In this document: positions 23,869 to 35,550 of the stretch, piece after piece | How the letters are laid out: each line of letters begins with the position of its first letter | Numbering within the stretch: position 1 is the stretch's first letter | Source: Candidatus Gillettellia adelgis | Lineage (GTDB): Bacteria; Pseudomonadota; Gammaproteobacteria; Enterobacterales; Enterobacteriaceae | Direction of reading: 5' to 3' | DNA length: 64,000 bases | NCBI GenBank assembly: GCA_020541285.1 | Contig: CP047043.1 | Coordinates: 930,001 to 994,000, forward strand | Notes under the pieces: model-generated | What the model saw: the letters and a program-made list of their open reading frames with translations, nothing else | Database searches by the model: none | Told to the model about the DNA's origin: nothing | Program-made: the position numbers and the translations under genes

Positions 23869-25138
23869 AAATCCTCTGTACTGTCAATACAATGTTAGCA
23901 CATTGATAATACTGCGTATTACATTCTATCCAATACCCTAATGCAATCTGAAATGCATCCTAATATCATCTACATTTAACTCATGAAAGATAAACTAACA
24001 AAACAAGAATTTTCACTTGGTAGGTACTGTAGTACTAAAGCGGTTGAGATAAAGTTAATGCAAATCTAATTGGCCAGCTTGATATTGCAGCTTCACGAAC
24101 ATATATACCCTACATAGATGTCTTCATGTTCTGTAAAATTTTTTATTATCTAATAAATAATAAGGTTAATTAATATTAATTACGATACCTAATCTATATA
24201 ATAAGTTCTTTAATTTTTTGAGCATTCAACCTTTCATGCTTTTAAGTTCTAATAATTTTATATAACTTTCTGACGTGATGTATTATGTTTATCTGTTGTC
24301 TTTAATTTAATACTACTGGCCCATTACAGATGATTACATACGGCATTTAATCTGTGAAATCAGCACCGATTAGTGCTCTTAATATTCGTTGTAATTTGAT
24401 TAATTATATACTTTAAGTTACGCGATAATTGTATAAAATTCTTAGTATTTTCAGCTAACCTCAAGTGATTTTAATGCGCTGCATAATATCTACAGACAGA
24501 CCGACCCCCGGCATTTACAAACTCACATAAAAATTATAATACTTAGCTATAAATGCTAAAATAATACTGTCTATGACTGTTATATAATTAGAGAAATTTA
24601 CAACTCCTACCAGATAAACCTAACAAAATCATTTTAGAACGTAAGCAATGTTTCTACAATCAATCTAATTTAGATGTGTCCACATATATACTAAAAAGCA
24701 AAATAATACTAACGTCTAATACATATTAGATCTAGATATATATCTGTCGTGTTCCTAGCACAATACATGTCAAATTTTCTCGCTCATTTATAATCAGTTA
24801 CTATAGCGGAGTCAGTGAAGCTGATGCACATTATCCGTTCAGCTTATTTTATATCAACTAGCACAACCCACTGTTTATAGCAGTGTCCAACTAATTTTTT
24901 TCATTCTATTGTTATTTTTTTGTAAATTTTAATATTAGAAGTATAAAATCCCGAAAATCTAAAATTTTAAAAAACATTACACACAAGCACAGGATAGATT
25001 AGAAATGGTTACGCTCAATATTCACTCAATGTTGCTTTTAAAGTTAACGCATCTGCATAGAGTGTGATCTATAATACAAAGATTCACATTCAATGAATCA
25101 GTAACACCCTATAACCCGAACGTTTTTATGGAGAAAAT
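23869..25138. other. gene-free desert
   Basis: A 1.27 kb AT-rich stretch between pgl and mlaA in which I found no recognisable gene, RNA or repeat. It must contain the mlaA promoter, but no hexamer pair is distinctive. Confidence 0.5.
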
Positions 25139-25897
25139 ATGAATTTGCGCCTAAGTGGGCTGATTTTCACAGTGATATTATTGATGGGTTGCGCCGACAC
25201 ATCATGTCATGCATTACAAGAGCAAGCAGATCCTTTAGAAGCGTTTAATCGAATGATGTTTGAATTTAACTATAACTTTTTAGACGTTTATGTATTACGC
25301 CCAGTAGCGGTAGCTTGGCGAGACTATGTGCCGATGCCAGCACGCAATGGATTAAGTAACTTTATATCTAACTTGGAGGAACCAACCAGTATGGTTAATG
25401 CGTTCTTAAGGGGTAACTTGTACCGTGGATGTATCCATTTTAATCGCTTTTTTTTAAATTCCTTGTGGGGTATAGGAGGGTTGATTGATGTTGCTGGAAT
25501 GACTAACCCGATGCTGATACGCGAAGAATCAAGTCGTTTCGGTAGTACCTTAGGATATTATAAAATTAGCTACGGTCCATATATAATGCTACCAGGATAC
25601 GGGGGTTTTACTTTTCGTGAAGATGGGGGTAACTGGGTAGATACACTCTACCCAATGCTCAGCTACTTAACCTTCTGGATGTCGGCAGGAAAATGGATAA
25701 TGGAAGGCATTGAAACGCGTGCTCAGTGGTTAGATTCTGATAATCTATTACGCAACTCTTCTGACCCCTACATGATGGCATATAAAACCTACTTCCAGCG
25801 TCATAATTTTATCGCGAATGGCGGTTCACTAAAACCAGAAAAAAATCCGAATGCTAATACTATTCAGAGCTATTTAGATGAAATAGACTCAACATAA
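25139..25897 (+). CDS. mlaA: outer-membrane lipid asymmetry lipoprotein MlaA (VacJ)
   Basis: Outer-membrane lipoprotein that, with porins, removes mislocalised phospholipids from the outer leaflet and hands them to periplasmic MlaC. The N-terminus is a lipoprotein signal with lipobox LMGC, the lipidated Cys being residue 18. The mature part shows the VacJ family stretches DPLEAFNRMMFEFN, RPVAVAWRDYVPMPARNGLSNF, FGSTLGYY and GIETRAQWLDSDNLLR, and ends FIANGGSLKP. It is 252 residues, the E. coli length. GGAG precedes the ATG. It is the only Mla component in the window; the inner-membrane MlaFEDB transporter and MlaC are encoded elsewhere in relatives. Its presence implies an outer membrane is still maintained. 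In E. coli mlaA lies a few kb from argW, as here. Confidence 0.95.
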   Translation: MNLRLSGLIFTVILLMGCADTSCHALQEQADPLEAFNRMMFEFNYNFLDVYVLRPVAVAWRDYVPMPARNGLSNFISNLEEPTSMVNAFLRGNLYRGCIHFNRFFLNSLWGIGGLIDVAGMTNPMLIREESSRFGSTLGYYKISYGPYIMLPGYGGFTFREDGGNWVDTLYPMLSYLTFWMSAGKWIMEGIETRAQWLDSDNLLRNSSDPYMMAYKTYFQRHNFIANGGSLKPEKNPNANTIQSYLDEIDST

Positions 25898-27620
25898 AAC
25901 AATATACTTCATAATAAATATCCGCTGATAAGCTGTGACAGTTTATTTGGTATGCTATTAAAGTCACATACTATATTAATTGAACGATCAGTGGATCGAA
26001 ACCACTTGCGATATCAGTTGTACGAGGTTGAAAGCTAAATCTAAGAGATGTAGTAAACATCTTTCTAACAATATATACTAGTAAATGTACCAAGGAAACG
26101 ATAAAACAACTAAGACATATGTTACTTGAATAAGTGCAGGCATAGCGTCGTTTGATATTAAGACAGGCGTATTTTATAGCTAACATTTTTATTAATAGTG
26201 ATTATTACATACGGTAATAAGCCTCCTTGAGCACTAAAACTACAATCTTGTCAGTAGATTACTATGTATAACAAAAGCTACTGGTGGTTATAACGCAACA
26301 CAATTAGTTATCTTATTATCAAAAGTAGCTGCAGTAAAAAAGCAATATGCTAGCATAAAAAGTATCATACGATGCCTACTTATTATACTTATACATGTGC
26401 TCTCGTGTTAATCATTCTCGCAAATGTTAAGTCATAAGTCATTTGTACGACATATCAGAGGATTTATTTATCACTTAATTCATCAGTTATGATGCCAATG
26501 GGGACACATAAGAATTTCGATAATGCCGAAAATAAGTTCATGGGTTTTTATGACAGATGTATCCTAATAAAAATACTAATGTGAATACAATATTTGTAGT
26601 ATAAAAACTCTAGACCGCAAGATTTAGATCACTTCTACAACAACTAGAGAGAACCCTCACAAAATTCCGCACAATTATATTAGTTGATCTTGCGATGACT
26701 AAATCAATAATATAGTTTTAATGAACAAACACCACACTCATGCAATACATCCATATGACCGACAGTACACCACCAAGTTACTAGGACTTCCTGATTTATA
26801 CGAATCACCCGCATGCTAACTGTCTATTTTAGTAGACAGAGCAGTAATTATACACAAAGTTACTGATTGCAGTTCACCTTAATGAATGAGAATATAAAAA
26901 CTACCTAACTATGAGCATTTCATGTCAGCGCCTTTTCGTTTAGAGAACTGCATTATTAGTAATGCTAGCAGATATCGTAATAATTTTCAGTACAATAAAA
27001 CACACTATTTATATATTATTGATCTAATCAATAAATAGAAAGCTAGGTGGATATTCGTTCATATCGGTTACTGTGCATATTGCACAGGATATTAAATACT
27101 AATCTCTAAAGACTAGTCTAATAATGATGTTAGACAGAGAACAGTATTCAAGTTAACGATTATTTATCAGATAAAACTCAAAATAGTTGTAAGGAGCAAA
27201 ATATAATTATTTTAAGATATTCTAGTACAGTAGCATCAAAAGCTCCCTATACATTAGCTGAGTATTATAAGAGTGTTCACTTAATCTCGAAACTAAAGCA
27301 TCTCAATCATCATTTACGATAGTTTTTTAGTATAAGTATTTTAACACATCTAAGCTGCTATAGTAGCAAATTTCGCTAACTATTGCAGTAAAAGTATCCA
27401 ACTCAATTGAAATATTTTATAATTCACTTGATATTGTAAATATCATCAATAATCCTACATGCAAAACACAATACTGGCTGTTAATGAAAGTTGTGATTCC
27501 CCTAAGCAAACAATGCAGACTATATATGTTAGCTACACAGCTACTAGTTTCTAGATGAGTAACTTTCCTAATATAACAAAAAATAAACACGTGTATTATT
27601 GAATCATAAATATTAAATTT

Positions 27621-27648
27621 ATAACTATAATAATATAACTATAATAAT
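27621..27648. repeat. 14-bp tandem duplication
   Basis: ATAACTATAATAAT occurs twice in direct succession in non-coding DNA. It is low-complexity and probably a slippage product. Confidence 0.7.
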
Positions 27649-28842
27649 CAGATGTAACGTCTTTACATCGAGAATATAATTCTAAAAATATACATTATGC
27701 TTTTGATATAAAAATCATGACATGTTTATCAGTAGTAACCAACGAAAAGCACGCTACGTGATAGTAGCGTTATATGGATTTTTTATTCACCTTCTTACAC
27801 TATTGCTATCAGTGCTAGAGTCATACAATAAATACTTAGTATAGTATGTTACACGTTTCACGACAGCGTATATATTCATTGACGTTTCTGATAGCTTTAA
27901 AAATATTAAGTCTATCGCTATTCATTGCATGAGATTCTCATATATCGTTGCCTTACCAATTTTAAACATCACGGATTTAACAATCACTACATACAGCATG
28001 CTGACTTAAATATGTATCAATATGTCAGAAATCAAGATATGCAAAGCTTGGTGTAGACTATCCGTTCGCAGCTACATTACTAGCTTAGATTGAATACAGC
28101 GATATCGATAATATATAGATAAATCGGTGCTAGATTAGCTCTTGCGTTCACCGGTCAGATATCACTAGATGATGTGATGTTTACAAACGCAATGTTTACA
28201 ATATAATCAGCCTCTTAATAATGCAGATCGTATCTAGTATACTGCCTACTAAAACCATTAAGTCATGTATGCAATATAATACTCTCAAACTCTCTGATGT
28301 TATAGTACAGCAGAAAGTATTGACCACTCGGTTAATACTTTGTAGAAATCTATGAGCTACTTATATAATTCGAAAAAATAAATGAATCCAAAAATTAATA
28401 GACTACCGGAATTTTACGGTAATGAGGCACAAATAAGTCGACGTATTACTTATAATTAGAAGAAGTTTCGTTTAATTAGGAGAGCAACGCATTTAAGTCA
28501 TTACTGTCTGCGATGCTTAATGCTCAACTATAATGTTTGCTATGTAGATTACTAACAATCTATCACTATCATTAACACAAAGATCACGATAATTAGGGAT
28601 ATATATTATCCACACTATCAAAACATTTTTCTTAAGACATATAATACAACAATCAAGCAAAAAACAAATATAAACAAACAACACTAAACACTCAATAAAA
28701 AATCAAAAATCATCCTAATGAGCATACATAAAAATAATATATGACGTCACAAACATGATACAATACGTGTGTATTAGTGTGCTCGATTTTATTGAATCGA
28801 TAAATAGCGTGTATTTTAGAGATGTTTGAATACTATTTTGTC

Positions 28843-28848
28843 TATAAT
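28843..28848 (+). promoter_or_regulatory. possible -10 element of tRNA-Arg
   Basis: A perfect TATAAT lies 30 bp before the mature tRNA 5' end, a sensible place for a tRNA promoter with a short leader. No -35 hexamer at 16-18 bp is convincing, so this rests on the -10 match and position. Confidence 0.4.
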
Positions 28849-28878
28849 TCAAATTATTTTAGACGACCATGTACCATT

Positions 28879-28952
28879 GTCCTCGTAGTTAAAAATGGAT
28901 ATAACAAGCCCCTCCTAAGGGCTAATTACTGGTTCGATTCCAGTCGGGGACA
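28879..28952 (+). tRNA. argW: tRNA-Arg, anticodon CCT
   Basis: A 74-nt cloverleaf folds by eye. The acceptor GTCCTCG pairs with CGGGGAC (one T-G wobble). The D-stem is GTTA/TAAC, the anticodon stem AGCCC/GGGCT has loop CTCCTAA, and the T-stem ACTGG/CCAGT has loop TTCGATT. The anticodon CCT is at 28914-28916 and reads AGG arginine codons. The sequence closely follows E. coli argW. The discriminator is A and no CCA is encoded, so the 3' end must be added by the CCA-adding enzyme. The D-loop is ten bases, about two longer than in E. coli. It is near mlaA as in E. coli, where argW is a prophage attachment site. It is the only tRNA found in the window. Confidence 0.95.
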
Positions 28953-29978
28953 TATTTGATATCTATCAATATGTATAAAAATTAATGGTATACTATTAAT
29001 TTATAAAATCTACTAACAACCGTGTTTATCTGTTAAAAATCTAGAGTTATAAACAGTTTATAGAATGCTGCTCATTTTAGTTGCATCTAATTATTCCTGA
29101 TTATAGTGAAAACAACAAGTGATTTACATTTATCACTCAAACAATTAAGTTAATTTTATTAGCCATAACTCACAAGATTTTACTTCTATATCCAAAGGCT
29201 ATTCAATTGTATATGCCTTATTTTATTATGTATCCACTTGTTAACTAAGTGAGTGGTAAGAGGCTGAATTCACGATATCTCTAAGAGATAATCTGTAGTT
29301 CTCTTATGATTCAAATCGATTGTCTAAAATATATCGCTTCATTTCTATATCTTTTAAATTTATAACATGAAAATATAGAACGGACGATCGTCATAGATAT
29401 ATTATATCCATATAACCTACTCATCTAAAATTAACTCAAATCACAATTACCAGCAGAAGAAACACACATCAAACTGAAATAAACAAAACAGTAATTATGC
29501 TCTTATAGTTCATAGAAAAGCTTTGCAAAACAATATACACCAACCATATAATTAACAGTGCGCAAATAAAATGGCATCACGAAATAAAATCACGGTGATC
29601 ATTTAGCGGATAATTAAGCTGATATGTGCTACATATTATTTTACCTACTCTGGCGTTAAAATATACTGCTATACTAGCATAATGTGGGGAGTCATGCTGT
29701 CACTATTGAGAGCCATACGAGTATAAGATATACTTATCTCGTTATCATACCTTATAGTGACTTAGTACACGCTTGAAGGTCGGTCATAATAGAAAACGCT
29801 ATAGTATTTAATTTTACTGTAGCTTGCATGCTGGCATTACTGCTATAATATTGTATATATCGCATTTCATTTATCTCTGACGTAAATGCATAGCTTCTTT
29901 GAACTTTATTCTATATTCTATAAGTAATGTACCTCTTACCCGCTAATACGAACTGTAATGACATTTTGGTATACGATT
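28953..29978. other. gene-free stretch between tRNA-Arg and ffh
   Basis: About 1 kb of AT-rich DNA with no recognisable gene or terminator. It includes the unknown promoter of ffh. No attachment-site repeat of the tRNA 3' end was seen here. Confidence 0.5.
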
Positions 29979-31304
29979 ATGTTTGAAAATTTAACCAACC
30001 AATTATCGCGAATACTACATCACATCAATGGCCGTGGGCGACTAACCGAAGAGAATATGAAAGATACTCTACGTGAAGTGCGCCTAGCACTTCTAGAAGC
30101 AGATGTCGCTTTGTCAGTGGTGCGTAACTTTATTACCTGCGTGAAAGAACGTGCAATTGGTCATACATTCAAAAAACACCTCACACCTAGCCAGGAGTTT
30201 ATTAAGATCGTTAAAAGCGAGCTGATTTCTGCGATGGGAGAAATAAATACTCGGTTAAATTTATCGACGCAACCACCAGCAGTAGTGTTAATAGCAGGTC
30301 TCCAAGGAGCAGGTAAAACCACTAGTGTAGCTAAACTGGGTAAATTTTTAAAAGAAAAACACAAAAAGAAAGTTCTAGTTGTCTCCATAGATGTTTATCG
30401 CCCCGCTGCAATCAGGCAACTAGAAATACTTGCGGCAGACATTGGTATAGATTTTTTTCCCTCAAAGCTTCAAGAAAAGCCACTGGATATTGTCCACTAC
30501 GCGCAACAACAAGCTAAATTAAAGTTTTACGACGTGCTTATTATTGATACAGCGGGTCGTTTGCATATTGACGCAATGATGATGAAAGAAATTAAACATG
30601 TACACACTGCAATTAATCCGATAGAAACTCTATTTGTAGTTGACGCTATGACTGGTCAAGATGCCGCAAATACTGCAAAAGCCTTTAATGAAGCGCTACC
30701 TCTGACCGGAATAATACTAACTAAAGTTGATAGTGATGCACGCGGCGGTGCAGCGCTTTCTATTCGTCATATCACTGGAAAATCAATTAAATTTCTTGGT
30801 GTAGGAGAACACAGCGATGCCTTGGAGCCATTTTATCCAGAACGTATAGCGACGCGCATTCTAGGTATGGGTGATGTTCTATCACTCATTGAAGAAATTG
30901 AAAATAAAGTTGACTGTAAACGAGCAACACAATTAGCAAGTAAACTCAAAAAAGGTGTTAGTTTCGATTTTACTGACTTCCTACATCAATTGAAGCAAAT
31001 GAGAAAAATCGGTGGTATAACTAGTATACTTAGCAAACTTCCACACACCACTCATCTACCTGATAACATAGGGTCTCAGATAAACGATACAGTTTTAGTA
31101 CATATGGAAGCAATTATTAATTCTATGACACTAACAGAACGCGCTAAACCAGAAATCATCAAAGGTTCTCGGAAACGTCGTATCGCAAGAGGTTCTGGTA
31201 TGCAAATACAAGATGTCAATCGTATGCTAAAACAGTTTAATACTATGCAACGCATGATGAAAATCAAAAAAGGCATTTTGCCTAAGATAATACGCAGCAT
31301 ATAA
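29979..31304 (+). CDS. ffh: signal recognition particle protein Ffh
   Basis: GTPase that binds 4.5S RNA and signal sequences and delivers ribosomes to FtsY at the inner membrane. The start at 29979 gives MFENLTNQLSRIL, matching E. coli; an in-frame ATG seven codons earlier has no homologous counterpart. The N domain is followed by the G domain with GLQGAGKTT (residues 107-115), DVYRPAAIRQL, DTAGR and TKVD, then the M domain with the RNA-binding RGSGMQIQDVNRMLKQF. The product is 441 residues against 453. The methionine-rich, flexible C-terminal end is shortened to KKGILPKIIRSI, which probably does not abolish function. It precedes the rpsP operon, as in E. coli. Confidence 0.96.
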   Translation: MFENLTNQLSRILHHINGRGRLTEENMKDTLREVRLALLEADVALSVVRNFITCVKERAIGHTFKKHLTPSQEFIKIVKSELISAMGEINTRLNLSTQPPAVVLIAGLQGAGKTTSVAKLGKFLKEKHKKKVLVVSIDVYRPAAIRQLEILAADIGIDFFPSKLQEKPLDIVHYAQQQAKLKFYDVLIIDTAGRLHIDAMMMKEIKHVHTAINPIETLFVVDAMTGQDAANTAKAFNEALPLTGIILTKVDSDARGGAALSIRHITGKSIKFLGVGEHSDALEPFYPERIATRILGMGDVLSLIEEIENKVDCKRATQLASKLKKGVSFDFTDFLHQLKQMRKIGGITSILSKLPHTTHLPDNIGSQINDTVLVHMEAIINSMTLTERAKPEIIKGSRKRRIARGSGMQIQDVNRMLKQFNTMQRMMKIKKGILPKIIRSI

Positions 31305-31541
31305 GTGGTCTTAATACTAGTTTTCTCTTAGTGCTCTAAGGAAGCTGGTGATCAAAAACAAGAAAAGCAACATTAATAATTAGTATTAAAAGGGAATAAC
31401 ATTTTATTCCGCTAAAATTGCAGAATACGTTATTTAAACTAAATCACTTTTAAACAAAATAAATAAAATTTCTGGATTTTTATATTATAACGCATCTCAT
31501 ATCTTAATGAGGATTTACTTTTATTAACTATAGAGGCTATT

Positions 31542-31790
31542 ATGGTAATAATTCGTTTGGCACGTGGCGGCGCAAAAAAACGTCCATTTTATCAAGTAGT
31601 CGTCACCGATAGCAAAAATGCGCGTGACGGTCGTTTCATTGAGCGCGTAGGCTTTTTTAATCCAATAGCAGCTGGTCAAGCTAAAATCCTATGCATAGGT
31701 TTAGATCGCATCGAACATTGGATAAGCCTCGGTGCAAAAGTCTCAGATCGCGTTCAAGCACTTATTAAACACGCTAAAAAATCAATTTAG
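31542..31790 (+). CDS. rpsP: 30S ribosomal protein S16
   Basis: Small-subunit ribosomal protein that binds 16S rRNA early in 30S assembly. Its 82 residues equal the E. coli length. It starts [20 protein letters not shown] and has the family segment [17 protein letters not shown] precedes the ATG. It is the first gene of the rpsP-rimM-trmD-rplS operon and ends nine bases before rimM. The preceding 237 bp gap from ffh is AT-rich, and I could not place a promoter in it. Confidence 0.97.
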   Translation: MVIIRLARGGAKKRPFYQVVVTDSKNARDGRFIERVGFFNPIAAGQAKILCIGLDRIEHWISLGAKVSDRVQALIKHAKKSI

Positions 31791-31799
31791 TTTATTACA

Positions 31800-32357
31800 A
31801 TGATCGTCATAAGAACAATAAATAAGCCAATACCGCCTACAACACCACTGTTACTAGGTAAAATTGGATCTACTTACGGTATCCATGGTTGGCTTAGAGT
31901 CTTTTCATATACCGAAAATCCTGAAAGCATTTTTGACTATCAACCTTGGCTTCTTCATCAAGCAGATCAATGGCAGTGCGTAGAAATTAAAGACTGGAAA
32001 CGCCATAAGCATGGCTTGATTGTTAAATTTAACTACATTAATCATCGGGATGCAGCGTTTATTTTAACTCATTCTGCAATCATTATAAATGATGAGCAAC
32101 TTCCCTTGCTAAAAGGGAACGATTATTATTGGAAAGATATAATTAACTGCCAAGTAATCATTATTACTGGCTATGTACTAGGCAAAGTTACTCACATGAT
32201 TGAAACTGGCTCTAATGATGTAATGGTCGTTACAGCCGACCAAAAAGATACTTTTGACATAAAAAAACGATTAGTACCATTTCTTTTCGGACAAGTTATT
32301 AAAAACATTGATCTCAGCGCTCGAATTATTGAAGTAGATTGGAACCCTAGCTTTTGA
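31800..32357 (+). CDS. rimM: ribosome maturation factor RimM
   Basis: Assembly factor for the 30S head; binds ribosomal protein S19 and helps process 16S rRNA. The N-terminal RimM barrel begins [34 protein letters not shown]. The C-terminal PRC-barrel has [28 protein letters not shown] and [25 protein letters not shown]. The product is 185 residues against 182 in E. coli. The start is nine bases after the rpsP stop with almost no Shine-Dalgarno, which suggests translational coupling. It is the second gene of the operon and is intact. Confidence 0.96.
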   Translation: MIVIRTINKPIPPTTPLLLGKIGSTYGIHGWLRVFSYTENPESIFDYQPWLLHQADQWQCVEIKDWKRHKHGLIVKFNYINHRDAAFILTHSAIIINDEQLPLLKGNDYYWKDIINCQVIIITGYVLGKVTHMIETGSNDVMVVTADQKDTFDIKKRLVPFLFGQVIKNIDLSARIIEVDWNPSF

Positions 32358-32407
32358 TTTTTAATCATGCAATTAAAATTAGCAGGATAATAATATAGGA
32401 TGGACTT

Positions 32408-33178
32408 ATGTTTATTGGTATTATAAGTCTATTTCCTGAAATATTTCACGCAATCACTGATTACGGGATAACTGGTCGGGCAGTAAAAAATGGCTTACTA
32501 AGTATACAGTATTGGAATCCACGTCATTTTACCTATGATCGACATCGTACTGTAGACGGTCGTCCCTACGGTGGTGGCCCCGGGATGCTAATGATGACCC
32601 AACCTTTACGAACAGCTATCAATGCAGCTAAATCAGTGGCAGGGGATAGCGTAAAGGTAATTTATCTATCACCTCAGGGGAGAAAATTAGATCAAACCGG
32701 CGTGTACGAACTAATAAATAATAAACGTATAATTTTAGTCTGCGGTCGTTACGAAGGAATAGATGAGCGCTTGATTCAAACAGAAATTGACCAAGAATGG
32801 TCAATAGGCGATTACGTGCTTAGTGGTGGAGAACTACCAGCAATGATCTTGATTGATGCAGTAGCCCGTTTTATACCCGGTGTATTAAAACACAAGAATT
32901 CAGTCGAAGAAGATTCCTTTGCTCATGGATTATTAGATCACCCCCACTATACCCGTCCAAAGGTGTTAGCGGGAATAGAAGTTCCGCCAGTTTTATTATC
33001 AGGCAATCATGCTAATATACGTTGTTGGCGATTGAAGCAGTCGCTAGGTCGTACCTGGCTAAGAAGACCTGAGCTCTTAGCAAGTCTCTCTCTAACTGAC
33101 AAACAAGCAGCATTGTTGACTGAATTCCAACAAGAACATAAGGCTAAACAAAAGGAATATGATAAAGTCTCATATTAA
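32408..33178 (+). CDS. trmD: tRNA (guanine37-N1)-methyltransferase
   Basis: Methylates G37, next to the anticodon, to prevent +1 frameshifting; essential in most bacteria. It is a SPOUT-fold enzyme with a trefoil-knot AdoMet site. [11 protein letters not shown], the knot segments [17 protein letters not shown] and [12 protein letters not shown], and the loop [15 protein letters not shown] are all visible. The C-terminal domain contains [22 protein letters not shown]. The length is 256 residues, one more than E. coli. AGGA precedes the ATG. It is the third gene of the operon, between rimM and rplS. Confidence 0.97.
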   Translation: MFIGIISLFPEIFHAITDYGITGRAVKNGLLSIQYWNPRHFTYDRHRTVDGRPYGGGPGMLMMTQPLRTAINAAKSVAGDSVKVIYLSPQGRKLDQTGVYELINNKRIILVCGRYEGIDERLIQTEIDQEWSIGDYVLSGGELPAMILIDAVARFIPGVLKHKNSVEEDSFAHGLLDHPHYTRPKVLAGIEVPPVLLSGNHANIRCWRLKQSLGRTWLRRPELLASLSLTDKQAALLTEFQQEHKAKQKEYDKVSY

Positions 33179-33220
33179 ATGAGCCAGATAAATCAGTTTA
33201 TCTAAGGTAGAATATATATT

Positions 33221-33568
33221 ATGCATAATATTATACAACAACTTGAAAAAGAACAAATTAAGCGAGATGTACCCAAGTTTCGTGCAGGTGATTCTGTAGA
33301 GGTAAAAGTATGGGTGGTTGAAGGTAATAAAAAACGTCTTCAGGCATTCGAAGGCGTGGTGATCGCTATTCGTAGCCGAGGTCTCAATTCTTCATTCACT
33401 GTTCGTAAAATTTCTAACAACGAAGGTGTTGAACGAGTATTTCAGACTCACTCATCCATAATTAATAGTATTCACATCAAACGTCGTGGTGCTGTGCGTA
33501 AAAGTAAACTGTATTACCTAAGGAACCGCACTGGAAAAGCAGCTCGTATTAAAGAACGTCTTAACTAA
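33221..33568 (+). CDS. rplS: 50S ribosomal protein L19
   Basis: Large-subunit ribosomal protein bL19, at the 30S-50S interface. Its 115 residues equal the E. coli length. The sequence [39 protein letters not shown] and the basic end [19 protein letters not shown] are characteristic. It is the last gene of the rpsP operon, 42 bp after trmD, followed by an imperfect terminator hairpin. Confidence 0.97.
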   Translation: MHNIIQQLEKEQIKRDVPKFRAGDSVEVKVWVVEGNKKRLQAFEGVVIAIRSRGLNSSFTVRKISNNEGVERVFQTHSSIINSIHIKRRGAVRKSKLYYLRNRTGKAARIKERLN

Positions 33569-33587
33569 CATTCAAATTGTACTAAAT

Positions 33588-33620
33588 AAAAAGCTAATAA
33601 CTATTGTTATTTTCCTTTTT
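33588..33620 (+). terminator. probable terminator of the rpsP-rplS operon
   Basis: AAAAAG (33588-33593) pairs with CTTTTT (33615-33620) and AATAAC (33596-33601) pairs with GTTATT (33606-33611), with a four-base loop and a small internal loop. It ends in a T-run 20 bp after the rplS stop. It is AT-rich and therefore weak, but rightly placed. Confidence 0.55.
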
Positions 33621-35550
33621 AGTAAAACGTTTATTTCTCATAAATCTACATAACAAGCGCTATATGTCGGTATACATCCTTGACCAAATAAAGTCTTTTA
33701 TACCATAATATAAGCCCATAGTTAGCAAAGATTATACTCTATGAATCAGAGTGTTACTAACAGTGCAGTAGCAACGCTCTTAGCAGTTGATCCTGATAGT
33801 TTTGTTTATAATTTTATAGTGTATAAATCATAAAGCTAGACATTGATTGTTAATAGTTACATTCATCAACATTTCCGTATTCAACATGATAACTTTACTT
33901 ATCAACACACAATAATCTGAGCAATTCTGGTGTTATCTGTTAGTTAACATAAGAAATATTATTCTTTATAAGCTAGTGCTTTATTTAAAATCTACCGCCA
34001 TGATGCTCATCATGGCGAACTCTTAGATTAAATACTACTTAGCAATATTTACTGGTCTCCTAAATTTGATGATTATCACTACTCATGAATATCTCGCGCT
34101 AATTAACATTATTAAAATAATCATCTAGCCAACTATTTTTGTCAATGAAGTATTTGGAGTTATGTAAATTATAATGATAATATGACCTGCTTAATATATT
34201 TTAGACACGCGTATGTCAGAAGATCATTGCTATTACTCCATAGCACATAAATTATATTGTCACTGCACCAGGTTATACTGGTGTTTTTAGTAACCTCGAA
34301 TTTTATGAGTAGTCAAACTATAAATTATAACTAGTCCAGATGTTACCTGAACATACTGTATTACTAAAGAGAGGGGCATCTATAATAAACATAATATATA
34401 TCAATAATAATGGTAGGTACGCTAGTTAAAATAGTAAGGAGCGACAGATGATAGAATCGTACTTTTGAGCCTATAAAAAGCATTTATATCTAAATTGCTT
34501 ACAATACTCTGTGCTTACAGTTTAGAGAAAAGTTACACTATAAAAATAGAAAACTAAGTTTAGCTAACTGATACGAGCATATTTAATCATTGTCTTTTAA
34601 TGCAGTCATTTTATATACTACATTCACTGCAAGCAGATACAAGACTACAATTTCCTTACTTTCAGAGATATCTATAAGGTGTTCTGGTCTGCATCTCTGC
34701 ATAATGTGCAATATAAACTACGTATTCTGCTCACACAGATCATTAAGCTATAATAAGAAGTCCCTCTTAAATAACTATATAAGATCATTCTACTTTCCAG
34801 GAACCACACGATTTATTGTTCTCTATCCTGGGTAAGCTGCAATAAAAGAGAATATAATTTCATACTTTTAGCGCCTGTGAAAACTAAAAATTAGATATCA
34901 TGACTCACGCTGTTTAATAAGTAGTCTTCCGTGCATTAACAAAAGCACTTTAACACACACAGAGCTATTACCTAAACGAAAGCTGTAAACTCCGTAAAAC
35001 CTTGAAAATAGCAAAAATTAATAATCTATTCACTATACCTCATATATTTCCGATATATATGCGTAAACTTTCTTATGCATTCTATTTACCTTAGTACTAA
35101 TTAATTTTTAAAATCAATCACCTTATTCCTTAGATGCAGTTCATAGCATAACGCGAGTGCTATTCAAATTTATTCCAAGCTAAATTTATCGCTCTATTAT
35201 TATCTTTGCAAAACTTATTACATGATAGATATAAAATACTAAGCATTATCATGCTTGGACGACATACTGAAATTACTTTTATAAAAGTACTATGTAAATT
35301 ATTTTTTATAACCTTTTACATACAGGAATCCTTACACTTTAAGTATTTATATTTATACATAAAAGCACTATTAACATTAATTATTTTTATATATTTACTA
35401 CTTTTATATCTTATCTTTTCCCAAAGTATATTAGTGATCTTTTTATTTATATCTTTTAGGTTCAAACTTTTACACATCATGATAAGCTAAGATACTAAGG
35501 GATGTTCAGATTCCATTTTGATGCTAAATAGAAAAAACAGGTATAAAATA
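33621..35550. other. gene-free desert upstream of aroF
   Basis: About 1.9 kb with no recognised gene. The frame 35206-35490 (94 residues) is very hydrophobic but has no family resemblance, no good ribosome-binding site and T-rich composition, so I regard it as chance. GCCATGATG and CATCATGGC form a perfect inverted repeat at 33997-34017, without a T-run. In E. coli, aroF is preceded by TyrR boxes; I could not identify any here. Confidence 0.5.

Larger units (their letters stand above)
25898..28878. other. gene-free desert
   Basis: Three kilobases between mlaA and tRNA-Arg with no recognisable gene on either strand. The 71-residue frame at 25971-26186 (-) has no family resemblance. A 14-bp tandem duplication (ATAACTATAATAAT twice) lies at 27621-27648. 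In E. coli this interval carries yfdC next to argW, with a prophage integrated at argW; no trace of either is readable here. Confidence 0.5.

Noticed and set aside
29958-29978. Seven-codon upstream extension of ffh
   Set aside because: The family begins at MFENLT; the extra residues MTFWYTI are not homologous.
35206-35490. Hydrophobic 94-residue frame just upstream of aroF
   Set aside because: T-rich DNA tends to give hydrophobic frames by chance; no Shine-Dalgarno, no signal-peptide pattern and no recognised family. A conserved homologue would change this view.
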